Origin: Amaurobius ferox
Taxonomy: Eukaryota > Arthropoda > Arachnida > Araneae > Amaurobiidae
Assembly (NCBI GenBank): GCA_951213105.1
Contig: OX578137.1
Coordinates: forward strand, 55,765,736 to 55,829,735
Direction: 5' to 3'
DNA length: 64,000 nt
The notes below the pieces were generated by a model. That model ran no database searches. It worked only from the letters and a program-made list of their open reading frames with translations, and was not told the origin of the DNA. Shown piece after piece: positions 11,039 through 21,271 of this stretch (position 1 is the stretch's first letter; each line of letters starts with the position of its first letter). Position numbers and translations under genes: made by a program.

Positions 11039-11825
11039 GTGTGTGTGAAAGTATGTGTGTGTGTGTGTGTGTGTGTCAGTGAGTCTGTGGAGACGATAAC
11101 TGACGAACGAATGGACCGATTCGAACCAAATTTGGTACAAAAATCACAATCCGTAAACACTGGAAGCCTATTGCTTTTATATGCAATCGAATGTTAAGAA
11201 CCCCCCTACATTTTCGAATGAAATTTTGAAAAAATCGTCAAAAAATCAAAACCACTAATAAAGTTACGCAAATAGACTTTTCTTATGTAATTTTTCATTA
11301 GAAAACGATTGACATAAATTTTAGAGCGCTAACATGAACCGTTCTCGAGATATTGTTCATTTTTTAAAAAAAAATTATCAAACAGTCATATAAAAAAAAA
11401 ATTCCTATTGAGAAACATGCTCACTTTTCATATGTAATACCATGCGATAAATTGGGTTACATCATTCTCGTGGAACTAGCTCATTCCATTCACGAAAAAA
11501 TATACTTTTAGTAATACTTTTGTATTTGAATGCCAATAGTCATTTATCTGCTGTAAGAATAACTTATTTCTTAGTGCATAACGCTTGGCGAGATTTTGGC
11601 GACGAATTTGGCGGAATGTCGCCAACTTGGCGACTTTTTGAAATGTTGCCAAATTAACGAAAATCTCGCCAAATGGTTAAAAATAACGACTAATTGTCGA
11701 AAATTTAATATCTTGGAAAGAATATTAGTATCTACTATAAGAAAAACCTACTTTTTTTTACTGTAAAAGTAGTAAATTAATTACATTATATAAGGAAAGT
11801 CATGTGTTGCCCACATCAGATTTTT
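10841..11825 (-). mobile_element. Family A element (A3), full-length reference copy
   Basis: Complete copy of about 985 bp, described here as the reference. On the minus strand its order is: left-end hairpin region (complement of about 11800-11825), TTATATAATG...TTTACTACTTTTACAGTAA, clustered TTTGGCGA/TCGCCAAA motifs (about 11580-11690), AATATCTCGAGAACGGTTCATG, ATCGGTCCATTCGTTCGTCA, a CA/GT microsatellite (10970-11078), a 28-nt near-palindrome (10885-10912, one mismatch per arm) and the terminal hairpin (10841-10873). It has no transposase or Rep frame. Unit 2 keeps the uninterrupted site (near 15200, CACTTTAATTTTGACATA), so the A2+A3 pair was added with no visible target duplication. Likely a HINE/Helentron-like rolling-circle element; this class call is inference. 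Confidence 0.9.
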
Positions 11826-12256
11826 TTGACATATATTGGAATAAATGACTGTCTTCAGATTTAAAGATTACGGGTTTATTGGTATTTTCAATTTATACAT
11901 GTAATCTACTAATAAAGGTTATATTTTCTAATATTCGCGTATATAATTAGTACGGGTCCCATACAATTTTAACGCTTTTATTTTGCATATATTGATTCAA
12001 TTCCATATTTTTTTTTATATTTGCTTACATAAGGGGTCCAAGATGTTTTATTCTTCAGATATGTCCATGAAGATAATTTTATATAGCGAGAACAGAGATT
12101 CTTAAACTTCTTTTTAGGAGCATTATATTAAATATTTTAACAGAATATTTTGATTAAACATGTCATTTAGTATACTATAAGAATTTGGTAATAAGAATTT
12201 GAATTTCAAGTTTCTTTATATTATATACTCCGTACGAAGAACGGGTATGATGCTAG

Positions 12257-12278
12257 TCTATATAAATAAAAATGAAAA

Positions 12279-12340
<62 letters not shown>

Positions 12341-15300
12341 CCATCATCACGGGAGAACGGCTGAACAGAATTTGATGAAATTTTGTGGGTAGCCCAGAAA
12401 TAGCCCCACTTAAAATTATATCCGTGTTTTGAGTTTCTACGACCAGTGGTTCTCGAGATATTAGTAAAAAACGAAATTTTCGTTTGTCTCATCATCACGG
12501 AAAAACGGCTGAACCGAATTTAATGAAATTTGGTGAATAGCCTTGAAATATCCCCCCATAAATTTTGTCCAAGTTTCGAGTTTCTAAGACCTGGGGTTGT
12601 CGAGATATTAATGAAAAACGGAACTTTTTCCTAGGAGTTCTACTCCCTAACTCCGTGGTTTATCCAAACGAAAAGCTTGAAAATCGTTTGAAAGTGAATT
12701 AAAATTTAATCTCTGAGTTTGATGGGAGATTTTTTGCGTTAATTAGTCACTTTTTGAAAAAATGAATTGTTTGAAACATGATTTAAAGGGGAAATCTATC
12801 TCCATGGTTCATGGTTTATTTAAAACAAGCTTTTACGGAACAATGAGAAGTATAGAGAAATCAAAATCGTTATTTAATTTCGCAGTTTATGTTATAAGAC
12901 ATGACATATTTAACATGTTATAAGATTCTATCTTATATCATTTTACCCAGAAACGCAATTAAATTAAATCTGTCTGTTAATTTTAATAATTATTTTTTCG
13001 ATTTGAATAATAAATAAATGGATGTAAAAATATATTTTAGAAAAGAACGATTTGATTTTTCTTATAGCATTTTTGACTGGATAATATCAATTACGGTCTT
13101 CAGGTTTAAAAATTATTATTATTTATATTTTCGGGGATTATTGATTCAAGGATTATTGATATTTTCAAGTTATTATGCAATTATTTTATTATGACAAAAA
13201 TTGTTTAAACTCATATATTGTATGTTGTACGAATCTTCTACAAATACACGTGTATATCTTTTAATCTACGAGAATATAAGTAGTACAGGTATATTGACAT
13301 ATGTTTTGATATATATTGGCATATATTGGAATCAATTACGACCTTCTGGTATAAAGAGTACGGATATTATTGAAGTTTTCAATTTATTACGTCATCTCTT
13401 TTATTTTGGCAAATATTTTTGAGACGCATATTGTAATACGGGTAATCTTCTACTAACACATTGGCATATTTTCTGATCTGCGACAATATAATTAGTACGG
13501 GGTTGCATATATTCATTCAATTCCTATTTTTTCTTCTGTAAATTTGCTTACAGAAGGGGGCAGGATGTTTTATTCTTCAGATCTGATCGTGAAGATAATT
13601 TTGCATAGTGAGAACATATATTCTTAAACTTCTCTTTAGGAGCAATAAATTTAATATTTTAACAGAATTTGCACATGATTGCGAACTATAAGTTTCTTTA
13701 AATTATACACTCCGTACGAATAACGGATTAAATTAAATGTGTTTGTTAATGTTTTTATTATTTTTTTTCGATTTAAATAATAAATAAATGGATAAATGGA
13801 TATAAAAGTATATCTTATGAATGGACGGTTTAATTTTTCTTTTAATTATATTAATTGCTGACTGCGTACATCAATTTCATTTATTTTGGCAAAGAGTTTT
13901 CAAGCTTATATCGTATTTAGCTACTAAACTCATATATTGTGTTTAGCCAATAAATTCATATAGCCGATTGTTGAAACAGAAAAAGAGTAGAGCGGGTATA
14001 TCTTCTAATACAATTGTAGTGTTTTCATTTAGTATATTGAAACGGGATAAGAATGTTTCATTCAGATCTGCAAATTCAAAACTACGAATTTGGAGGGATA
14101 TCGCTAATTTGACAACTTTTCTTAAACTTTGCCAAATTGACGGAAATGTCGCCAAATTGATATAAACGACACACAAACAGCTGCCATAAACCTTCGGGTT
14201 GGTCGTGTGGCTTGGGTCTTCTACATATCAATGAAATTTTTTTTTGTTTTGTTAGAAGAGAGTACTGAAATGATGTTTGGTTAGCATTTATCTGTCAGAC
14301 CAACCATCCTACTTAGTAATACATTTAGCGAATTTTTAAAATGTCACCAAATTGATAAAAATGTTTCCAAATCTATAAAAATATCTTGAAATTGATAAAA
14401 TTGCGCTACATAAATGATATTAATTGTTTTTTGTTAGGGGATAGTATTGTGATGATATTTAGTCAATTTGTCGCAAAGTGGAACTGTCAGTTCTACAGTC
14501 CCACTTGGCGATAAATTTGGCGATTTTTTAAAATGTCGCTAATTTGACGAAACTGTCGCCAAATGTTCCATAGAAATATAACTATTTAGACGATATTTTT
14601 TCTACCAATTTATTTGAAGCAAATGATATCATGTCGCTTAGCAACGGATTTAAATCCAATGTGTTTATGCGGCAGACGATTTTTATTAAATCCTTTCCGA
14701 TTTGAATAATGAAGATATGTATATAAAATAAATTTCATTGCCATTTCATTTTGGACTGGATAATATCAATTATACTCTTCAGGTTTAAACATTATTATTA
14801 TTGATATTTTGCGGAATTATTGATTCAGGGATTATTGATATTTTTAAGTTATTACGCCATTGTTTTATTGCGGCAAAAATTGCTGACACACGCATATTGT
14901 ACGTTGTACGAGTAATCTTCTAGGAATGCACGGGTATATCTTCTAACCTACGAGAATATAAGTAGTACATGTATATTGGCATATATTTTGACATATATTG
15001 GCATATATATTGGAATCAAGTACAGTCTTCTGGTATGAAGATTAAGGGGATTAATTATATATTCAATTTATTACGTCGTCTGTTGTATTTTACCAAAAAA
15101 CATTTGTGACTCATATTGCAAAACGGGAAATCTTCTACTAATAATCGGACATTATAAGTAGTACGTGTATATCTTCCCATATAATTTTAGCACTTTAATT
15201 TTGACATATATTGGAATAAATGACTGTCTTCAGATTTAAAGATTACGGGTTTATTGGTATTTTCAATTTATACATGTAATCTACTAATACAGGTTATATT

Positions 15301-15629
15301 TTCTAATATTCGCGTATATAATTAGTACGGGTCCCATACAATTTTAACGCTTTTATTTTGCATATATTGATTCAATTCCATATTTTTTTTTATATTTGCT
15401 TACATAAGGGGTCCAAGATGTTTTATTCTTCAGATATGTCCATGAAGATAATTTTATATAGCGAGAACAGAGATTCTTAAACTTCTTTTTAGGAGCATTA
15501 TATTAAATATTTTAACAGAATATTTTGATTAAACATGTCATTTAGTATACTATAAGAATTTGGGCATGATTATGAATTTCAAGTTTCTTTATATTATGTA
15601 CTCCGTACGAAGAACGGGTATGCTGCTAG
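12257..15629 (+). mobile_element. Helitron unit 2, abutting units 1 and 3
   Basis: Begins TCTATATAAATAAAAATG immediately after the CTAG of unit 1, with no host bases between. It ends ...CGGGTATGCTGCTAG at 15629, again followed at once by the next TC. Over its 3.37 kb it matches unit 1 with only scattered substitutions. The main differences are the lack of the family A pair, a deletion after the internal old terminus (13726), and a longer (GTCT)n tract (12282-12335). It supplies the empty-site sequence that dates the family A insertion in unit 1. It encodes no protein of note. Confidence 0.9.
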
Positions 15630-16550
15630 TCTATATAAATAAAATTGAAAATCTGTCTGTCTGTCTGTTTGTCCCGTCATCACGGGAGAACGGCTGAACC
15701 GAATTTCATGAAATTTTGTAAGTAGCCTGGAAACGGTCCCACTTAAAATTTGGTTCATGTTTGAAGTTTTTACGATCAGTGGTTCTCGAGATACTAGTAA
15801 ACAACTAAATTGTCGTTTGTCTCATCATCACGGAAGAACGGCTGAACCGAATTTGATAACATTTTATGGATAGCCTTGAAATAGCCCCTCATAAATTTTG
15901 CCCAAGTTTCGAGTATCTAAGACCAAGGTTTGTCGAGATATTATTAAAAAACGAAACTTTTTCCTAGGAGTTCTACTCTCTAACTCCGTGGTTTATCCAA
16001 ACGAAAAGCTTGAAATTCGTTTGAAACTGAATTAAAACTTTATATCTGAGTTTGATGGGAGACTTTTTGCGCTAATTAGTAACTTTCTGAAAACATGAAT
16101 TGTTTGAAACATGATTTAAATGGGAAATCTATCTCCATGGTATATTTTTCACAAGCTTTTACTGAACAATAAAAAGTATGAAGAAATCAAAATGGTTATT
16201 TAATTTCGCAGTTTATGAGAAAGATTCTATCTTATATCGTGTTGGTAAAAAACGCAATTAAATTAAATCTGTCTGTTAATTTCAATTATTATTTTTTTCG
16301 ATTTGAAAAATAAATAAATGGATATAAATATATATTTTAGAAAAGAACGATTTAATTTTTCTTATAGCATTTTTGACTGGATAATATCAATTACGGTCTT
16401 CAGGTTTAAACGTTATTATTACTGATATTTTCGGAGATTATTGATTTAGGGATTATTGATATTTTCAAGTTATTATGCAATTATTTTATTATGACAAAAA
16501 TTGTTTAAACTCATATATTGTACGTTGTACGAGTAATCTTCCACAAATAC

Positions 16551-16564
16551 ACGGGTATATCTTC
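16551..16564. repeat. Target-site duplication, left copy
   Basis: ACGGGTATATCTTC at 16551-16564 is repeated exactly at 16951-16964, just after the AAC tail of the composite SINE. The uninterrupted version of the site is present in sibling Helitron modules (for example near 9707-9720, within GCACGGGTATATCTTCTAAC). Confidence 0.95.
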
Positions 16565-16950
16565 ATGCCATCGGCCGTACCGTGCTGAAAATACCGGTTC
16601 TCGTTAGATCACCGAAGTCAGGCAGCATCGGGCGCGGTTAGTACTTGGGTGGGTGACCACCTGGGAACACCGCGTGCTGTTGGCACTTTTCGGACGCGGT
16701 AGCCCGCTGGTTAGCGTGCTGAATTCGCACGTTGCCACAACTGCCGCCGTGTTCATGCGGAGTACGATCACGTTAAACATGTGGGTCCGTAAGTCCTTCC
16801 GAGAGGTTGGTGGTAGGGGAAGGAGTTACGGTCCCTGTGGATGCCTCCCCCACTAGATTCCTGTCTAAATTGGGTACCACTTCCCGGCCGTCCAAACAGT
16901 TACCTTACACCTTTCTGGTAGGCCGGACGGTCTGGGTCTCAACAACAACA
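16565..16950 (+). mobile_element. Composite SINE: 5S rRNA head + tRNA-like part + shared body + (AAC)n tail
   Basis: Order: a near full-length 5S rRNA-like head (16567-16684), a spacer CTTTTCGG, a tRNA-like segment beginning GCGGTAGCCCGCTGGTTAGC (about 16695-16730), the same body as the SINE at 6211-6496 (16741-16938), and a tail of AAC repeats. It is bounded by a perfect 14-bp target duplication, so this arrangement was inserted as one unit by retrotransposition. The tRNA-like part lacks roughly 26 bases, including box B, that the other copy keeps. Transcription would therefore rely on the 5S internal promoter. Chimeric 5S/tRNA SINEs are known from vertebrates (AmnSINE1); I do not know of this arthropod-type family. 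Confidence 0.92.
16567..16684 (+). rRNA. 5S rRNA-derived sequence (SINE head, not a normal 5S gene)
   Basis: It runs from GCCATCGGCCGTACC to GTGCTGTTGGC, about 118 nt, the usual 5S length. It contains the conserved ACCGGTTCTCGT, GATCACCGAAG, GGGCGCGGTTAGTACTTGG and GGGTGACC..CTGGGAACACC blocks. The terminal helix still pairs (GCCATCGGC with GCTGTTGGC). The internal promoter is near-intact: box A-like AGTCAGGCAGCA and box C-like GGGTGGGTGACCACCTGGG. It is fused directly to SINE sequence with no T-run terminator of its own, so it serves as the SINE head rather than as a ribosomal gene. Confidence 0.93.
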
Positions 16951-17343
16951 ACGGGTATATCTTCTAATCTACGAGAATATAAGTAGTACAAGTATATTGG
17001 CATATGTTTTGATATATATTGGCATATATTTGAATCAATTACGACCTTTTGGTATAAAGAGCACGGGGATTATTGATATTTTCAATTTATCACGTCATCT
17101 CTTTTATTTTGGCAAAGATTTTTGAGACTCATATTGTAATACGGGTAATCTTCTACTAACACACTGGCATATTCTCTAATCTGCGATCGACCCGTGAAGA
17201 TAATTTTGCATAGTGAGAACAGATATTCTTAAACTTCCCTTTAGGAGCAATAAATTTAATATTTTAACAGAATTTGCACATTATTGCGAATTATAAGTTT
17301 CTTTATATTATATACTCCTTACGAAGAACGGGTATGCTGCTAG

Positions 17344-17694
17344 TCATTAATATAATTAAATAATTAAGTAATATATATAATTAAAAATTAAGTAATATAT
17401 ATATAATTAAAAATTAAGTAGTGTATGTAATTAAATAATTAAGTAATAATTAATAAAAAAAATTATGAATATTCGCATTTATTCTTGAAACATGAGTAAG
17501 TTAATGATAATGTGCTAATGATATTGTTTAAAGACAAATTTTCAAGGCAGGCAAAAAATCTATTAAAGAATTTTCAGGAAAATCGTAAGATGACATCTAA
17601 GAAATTGCAAGACACTGGCAGTTTACCTTACTTTATTTTTAATTATTCCCTTATTGGAAGCCTTTCTCGTCTCTGCTCTCTGCACAATAAAAAA
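17344..17694. other. AT-rich spacer with short tandem motif
   Basis: Bases 17347-17455 are a degenerate tandem of ATAATTAAATAATTAAGTAA-like words. The remainder to 17694 shows nothing recognisable; the 70-codon frame at 17512-17724 runs into a family B end and is not supported as a gene. Confidence 0.55.
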
Positions 17695-18922
17695 AAGAAA
17701 GATCAATCATGCATAAAGCATTGATTATGAAACACTTTCCAACTACAATGCAATTTTATTTAAACACCTCTAAAATGCGATACGTTCAGCGGTAATATTT
17801 TTTAAATTATCACAATACTACAATAATTTATTATATTTAAAAACTTTACAGAAAAAATTGGACTTTATTCAAATGTCGTCATTGAAATATAAATTGCCTG
17901 GTTCTATGAAAAAGCAGTAAAAATTTCATTCATAAACATTTATTCTATTCCTTTTATTCATCACAATACTACAATAATATATTTTACTTAAAAAAGTAAA
18001 ACCATGGAGGTAAAAGTAATTTAACCCTGTGTTTAAAACTTCACCGAAACGTCTGCTATAATATCGTTTGTTCCTTATATAAAATCAATGACTGTTTCAT
18101 TCATATCAACTATATTGCAAACTCCAGTGCTAAATAATTTTACGTTAAAGAAATTCAGTAATTCTTATACAACTCATCTTACAGCATGATGTGTTTGCAA
18201 TCTCCATAAGTGAAAATTAGGCTTCGTTGTAGAAATAATCAAAGTTTGACGATCATTTAAACTCAAATATATTGTAATTGCGTTATTTCATAACATTGAT
18301 GCACAGACATTAAGCTAAAATAAAGCGGTTTTAGGACGGATACAACCCTAAATTTAAATTATAAAGAACTTTAAAAATCACGATTTTGACACAAGATGGA
18401 TGTCATATATTATTTTGAAGTGGGTCTGGTGATTTCTTTATATAATGGTCACGTGATTTCATCATATAATGGGTGTAATTATTATTTTAATTTTATTTAG
18501 AAAACTACTGAATATATTTTGCTGAACTTTTTTTTATATATTTTACGTGATAATTTGAACATTTTCTAAAACTTTCGAAGCAATTTGTGAATTTTAAACT
18601 CGTTTAAAAAATGTTTGAAATATTAGGTCCCATAAGGTTCAATGCATTTAACTTTTTCAACCCGGGTTCAATCGCCGACCGTCCAAATGGTTGCTCACTT
18701 CCTAGGATGAATCGGATGGTCTGGGATTTTCAACCCGGGTTCAATCCAAATCTAATTGGGTGATATTATTCATTTATATTCCCATAGTTCCCACAAACCG
18801 TCTGGACAACTTACTAAAATTTTGTTTTGATAAAATCTCTTTTACAGCAGTTATCGGGCTAACGGACAGACAGACAGAATGAACAAAGTCATAAACACTT
18901 TTCAACTATGTTCTAAAGTGTT
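17695..18922 (+). mobile_element. Family B element (B1), full-length, with a SINE-tail insertion
   Basis: The left end has a hairpin of ATCAATCATGC and GCATTGATTAT (17702-17729), followed by AACACTTTCCAACT. Two similar sub-blocks share ATCACAATACTACAATAAT. Then come two CACGTG/ATATAATGG repeats (18427-18470), the AACCCGGGTTCAAT block, a GACA microsatellite (18865-18877) and the right terminal hairpin (AACACTTTTCAAC...AAAGTGTT) ending near 18922. There are no coding frames. The layout parallels family A end for end. Bases 18673-18745 are a separate insertion. Confidence 0.85.
18673..18726 (+). mobile_element. 54-bp SINE-tail fragment with its own 19-bp target duplication
   Basis: GACCGTCCAAATGGTTGCTC...CGGATGGTCTGGGA matches the last part of the SINE body (compare 16886-16937: CGTCCAAACAGTTACC...GGACGGTCTGGG). 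It interrupts family B1. The 19 bases TTTTCAACCCGGGTTCAAT occur at 18654-18672 and again at 18727-18745, while sister copy B2 has the block once. It is thus a severely 5'-truncated retrotransposition event ending in the SINE 3' region, or a fragment of the partner LINE sharing that end. Confidence 0.75.
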
Positions 18923-19429
18923 AAAAAATGTATAATAAATGTGTGATTATCATTTCAAAAAGTATTTGCATTTATTTTGCTACTTGCATCATATTCATAA
19001 CTATTTAGAGAACATTCTTGAGACGGCAACCAAAATTGTCTGGACTGAAAGCATTATTTTAAACTTTCGAACGTCTTCTTTCAGATGATATTATAACCAT
19101 AAATCTAATCTTAGTATCTCGTGTAATTTAGCCTATAAATTCGATATCAATAAAATGGCACAGTTAAATTTATTACTCACCAATGATCATGCCAAAATTG
19201 CGCCATATTTCAAGTTTTCTGGCTGCAAGTTTATGTAATATTACTTCACTCTTCACAGAACTGGCTTTGTAATAGAACATTGAGAACGCAGCAATTACTC
19301 TTAGCAAAGTTCGTACAACAAAGTTGCTAAGAACGGCTATTTATAAGCTTTTGGAGAGAAAAATAAATTTTTAAATATTTTGCTCCCTTTCAAATACTTA
19401 ACATTTAAGATCTGATTTACTTTAAAATA
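18923..19429. other. Gene-empty stretch between two family B copies
   Basis: No gene or repeat recognised. The right edge, where homology to family B resumes (near ATATCAGCAATGAAGACTCC), is gradual and approximate. Confidence 0.45.
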
Positions 19430-20200
19430 TTTATTATATCAGCAATGAAGACTCCATGTGCTACATAATTTTATGTTAAAGAAATGCAGCAATTCCTGTA
19501 CAACTAATTCTATATATTTTGCTGTTTACATTTTACATAAGTGAAAAATAGGCTTCGTTGTAGAAATAATCAAATTTGGATGATCATTTAAACTCAAATA
19601 TATTGTAATTGCTTTGTTTCAGTATGTAGATGCACAGAATCTAAGCAAAAATAAAGCGGTTTTAGGGCGGATACAACACTCAATATAAATTAAAAAGAAC
19701 TTTAAAAATCACGATTTTGAGACAATATGGATGCCATATTTCATTTTGAGGTGGGTCACGTGATCTCTTCATATAATGGTCAAGTGATCGCTTCATATAA
19801 GAGGTGTAATTATTATTTTAATTTTTATTTAAAAACCAACTGAATATATTTTGCTGAATTTTTTTATATATTTTGTGGAATAATTTGAATATTACCTAAA
19901 ATTTTCGAAGCAATTTGTGAATTTTAAATCCGCTTAAAAAATGTTTGAAAAATTAGGTCCCATAGGGTTCAATGTATTTCCTTTTTTCAACCCGGGTTCA
20001 ATACAAAACTAATTGGGTGATATTATATATTCATTTATATTCCCATAGATTCTACAAACCGTCTGAACAACATACTAAAATTTCATTTTGATTAAGTTTT
20101 TTTTACGGCAGTTATCGTGCTGACGGACAGACAGACAGACAGACAAACAGACTGATTGAACAAAGTCATAAACACTTTTCAACTTTGTTGTAAAGTGTTA
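19430..20200 (+). mobile_element. Family B element (B2), left-truncated
   Basis: Homologous to the right 770 bases of B1: AGACTCCATG, GGCTTCGTTGTAGAAATAAT, the paired ATATAATGG/CACGTGAT block (19748-19803), AACCCGGGTTCAATACA without the SINE insertion, a GACA microsatellite (20124-20145) and the terminal hairpin. The left hairpin is missing. Confidence 0.82.
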
Positions 20201-20327
20201 AAAATGTACATTACATTTGTTTGTCCGTTGTCTCATATGGAATCAAGAAGAAAGTGCTTTGAAAAAGATAAACAATTTGGATACGATTTTAGCTTTTGCC
20301 ATTCGAGACTACATCCCCTACTTTATT

Positions 20328-20460
20328 ACTTTCCTTATATACAATAATGTATAAGGAAAGTATTGGAACGGGGTGAAAAATTCGAAATCGAGTTTTCGAC
20401 GGGAGAGCACGTTTTAAGCATTCCTGATCACGAATCGAACATTCTTGAGGTGATATCTGT

Positions 20461-20496
<36 letters not shown>

Positions 20497-21270
20497 CTGT
20501 GTGTGTTAGTGAATCATTGGAGACGATAACTGACGAACGAATGGACCGATTCGAACAAAATTTGGTACAAAAATCACAATCCGTGAATACTGGAAGCCTA
20601 TTGTTTTTATTTGCAATCGAATGTCCAGAACTCTTCTAAATTTTCGAGTGAAATTTTGAAAAAATCATTAAAAAATCAAAACCTTTAATAAAGTTGTGCA
20701 AATAGATATTTCTGATGTAATGTTTCATTAGAAAACGATTGACATAAATTTTAGAACGCTAGCATGGCTCGTTCTCGAGATATTGCACACTTTTCAAATA
20801 CATTTTTAAAAAATTCCCATAAATTGAAAAAAAATATTAACTATTGAGAAACATGTTCACTTTTCATATGTAATATCATGCGATGAATTGGGTGACATCA
20901 TTCTCGTGGATCTAGCTCGTTCCATTCATGAGAAAAGATACGTTGAGTAATACTTTTGTATTTGAATGCCAATAGTCATTTATATTTCATAAGCATAACT
21001 TATTTCTCCGTCCATAACGCTGGGCGATATTTTGGCGACATGTCGCCAATTTGACGGCTTTTTAAATGTTGCCAAATTAACGAAAATATCGCCAAATGGA
21101 TAAAAACGACGCTAAATCAATGAAATGGACGACCAATCGACGACAATTCTATATCTTAGAAAGAATATAAGTATCTACTATAAAAATATCCTATTTTGTT
21201 TTTACTGTAAAAGTAGTAAATTCATTGCATTATATAAGGTAACTCATGTGCTGCCCACATCAGATTTTTT
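20328..21270 (-). mobile_element. Family A element (A4), near full length
   Basis: Has the terminal hairpin at 20328-20361, the palindrome (slightly decayed, GTGAAAAATTCGAAATCGAG), a GT microsatellite (20459-20507), the CTCGAGATATTGC block, the TTGGCGA cluster (21020-21100) and the left-end sequence (ATGTGCTGCCCACATCAGAT) at 21246-21265. It is somewhat more diverged than the A2/A3 pair. Confidence 0.9.
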
Positions 21271-21271
21271 T

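Larger units (their letters stand above)
6985..12256 (+). mobile_element. Helitron unit 1 (non-autonomous), interrupted by two family A elements
   Basis: Starts with TC (TCTATATAAATAAAAATG) directly after host A 6984. It ends in CTAG at 12253-12256, preceded by a small hairpin, CCGT(12230-12233)-loop-ACGG(12241-12244). These are the canonical Helitron ends: 5'-TC, hairpin just before the 3' end, CTRR. Near the 5' end lie a (GTCT)n microsatellite (7012-7050) and two direct repeats carrying ACGGCTGAACCGAATTT (near 7070 and 7210). An internal decayed 3' terminus sits at 8422-8450. No Rep/helicase frame exists, so the unit is non-autonomous. Without the insertion at 9957-11825 it is about 3.4 kb, nearly identical to unit 2. 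Confidence 0.85.
15630..17343 (+). mobile_element. Helitron unit 3, short and diverged, carrying the 5S-tRNA SINE
   Basis: Starts TCTATATAAATAAAATTG right after unit 2 and ends CTGCTAG at 17343, followed by host T 17344. Removing the SINE and one target copy leaves about 1.3 kb, which matches only the first module of units 1 and 2. Its 3' end aligns with their internal fossil terminus. There is an internal deletion near 17185. The (GTCT)n tract is only about three units. It is more diverged from units 1 and 2 than they are from each other, so it is either older or from a different source copy. Confidence 0.85.

Noticed and set aside
16567..16684. Functional 5S rRNA gene
   Set aside because: It is fused to SINE body sequence within one target duplication and has no terminator T-run at its 3' end. 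It is interpreted as a SINE head.
6985..17343. Assembly duplication as the sole explanation of the tandem Helitrons
   Set aside because: Units differ by insertions, deletions and substitutions, and unit 3 is clearly diverged. Junctions fall exactly at CTAG|TC, as rolling-circle tandem copies would give. Long reads would still be the proper test.
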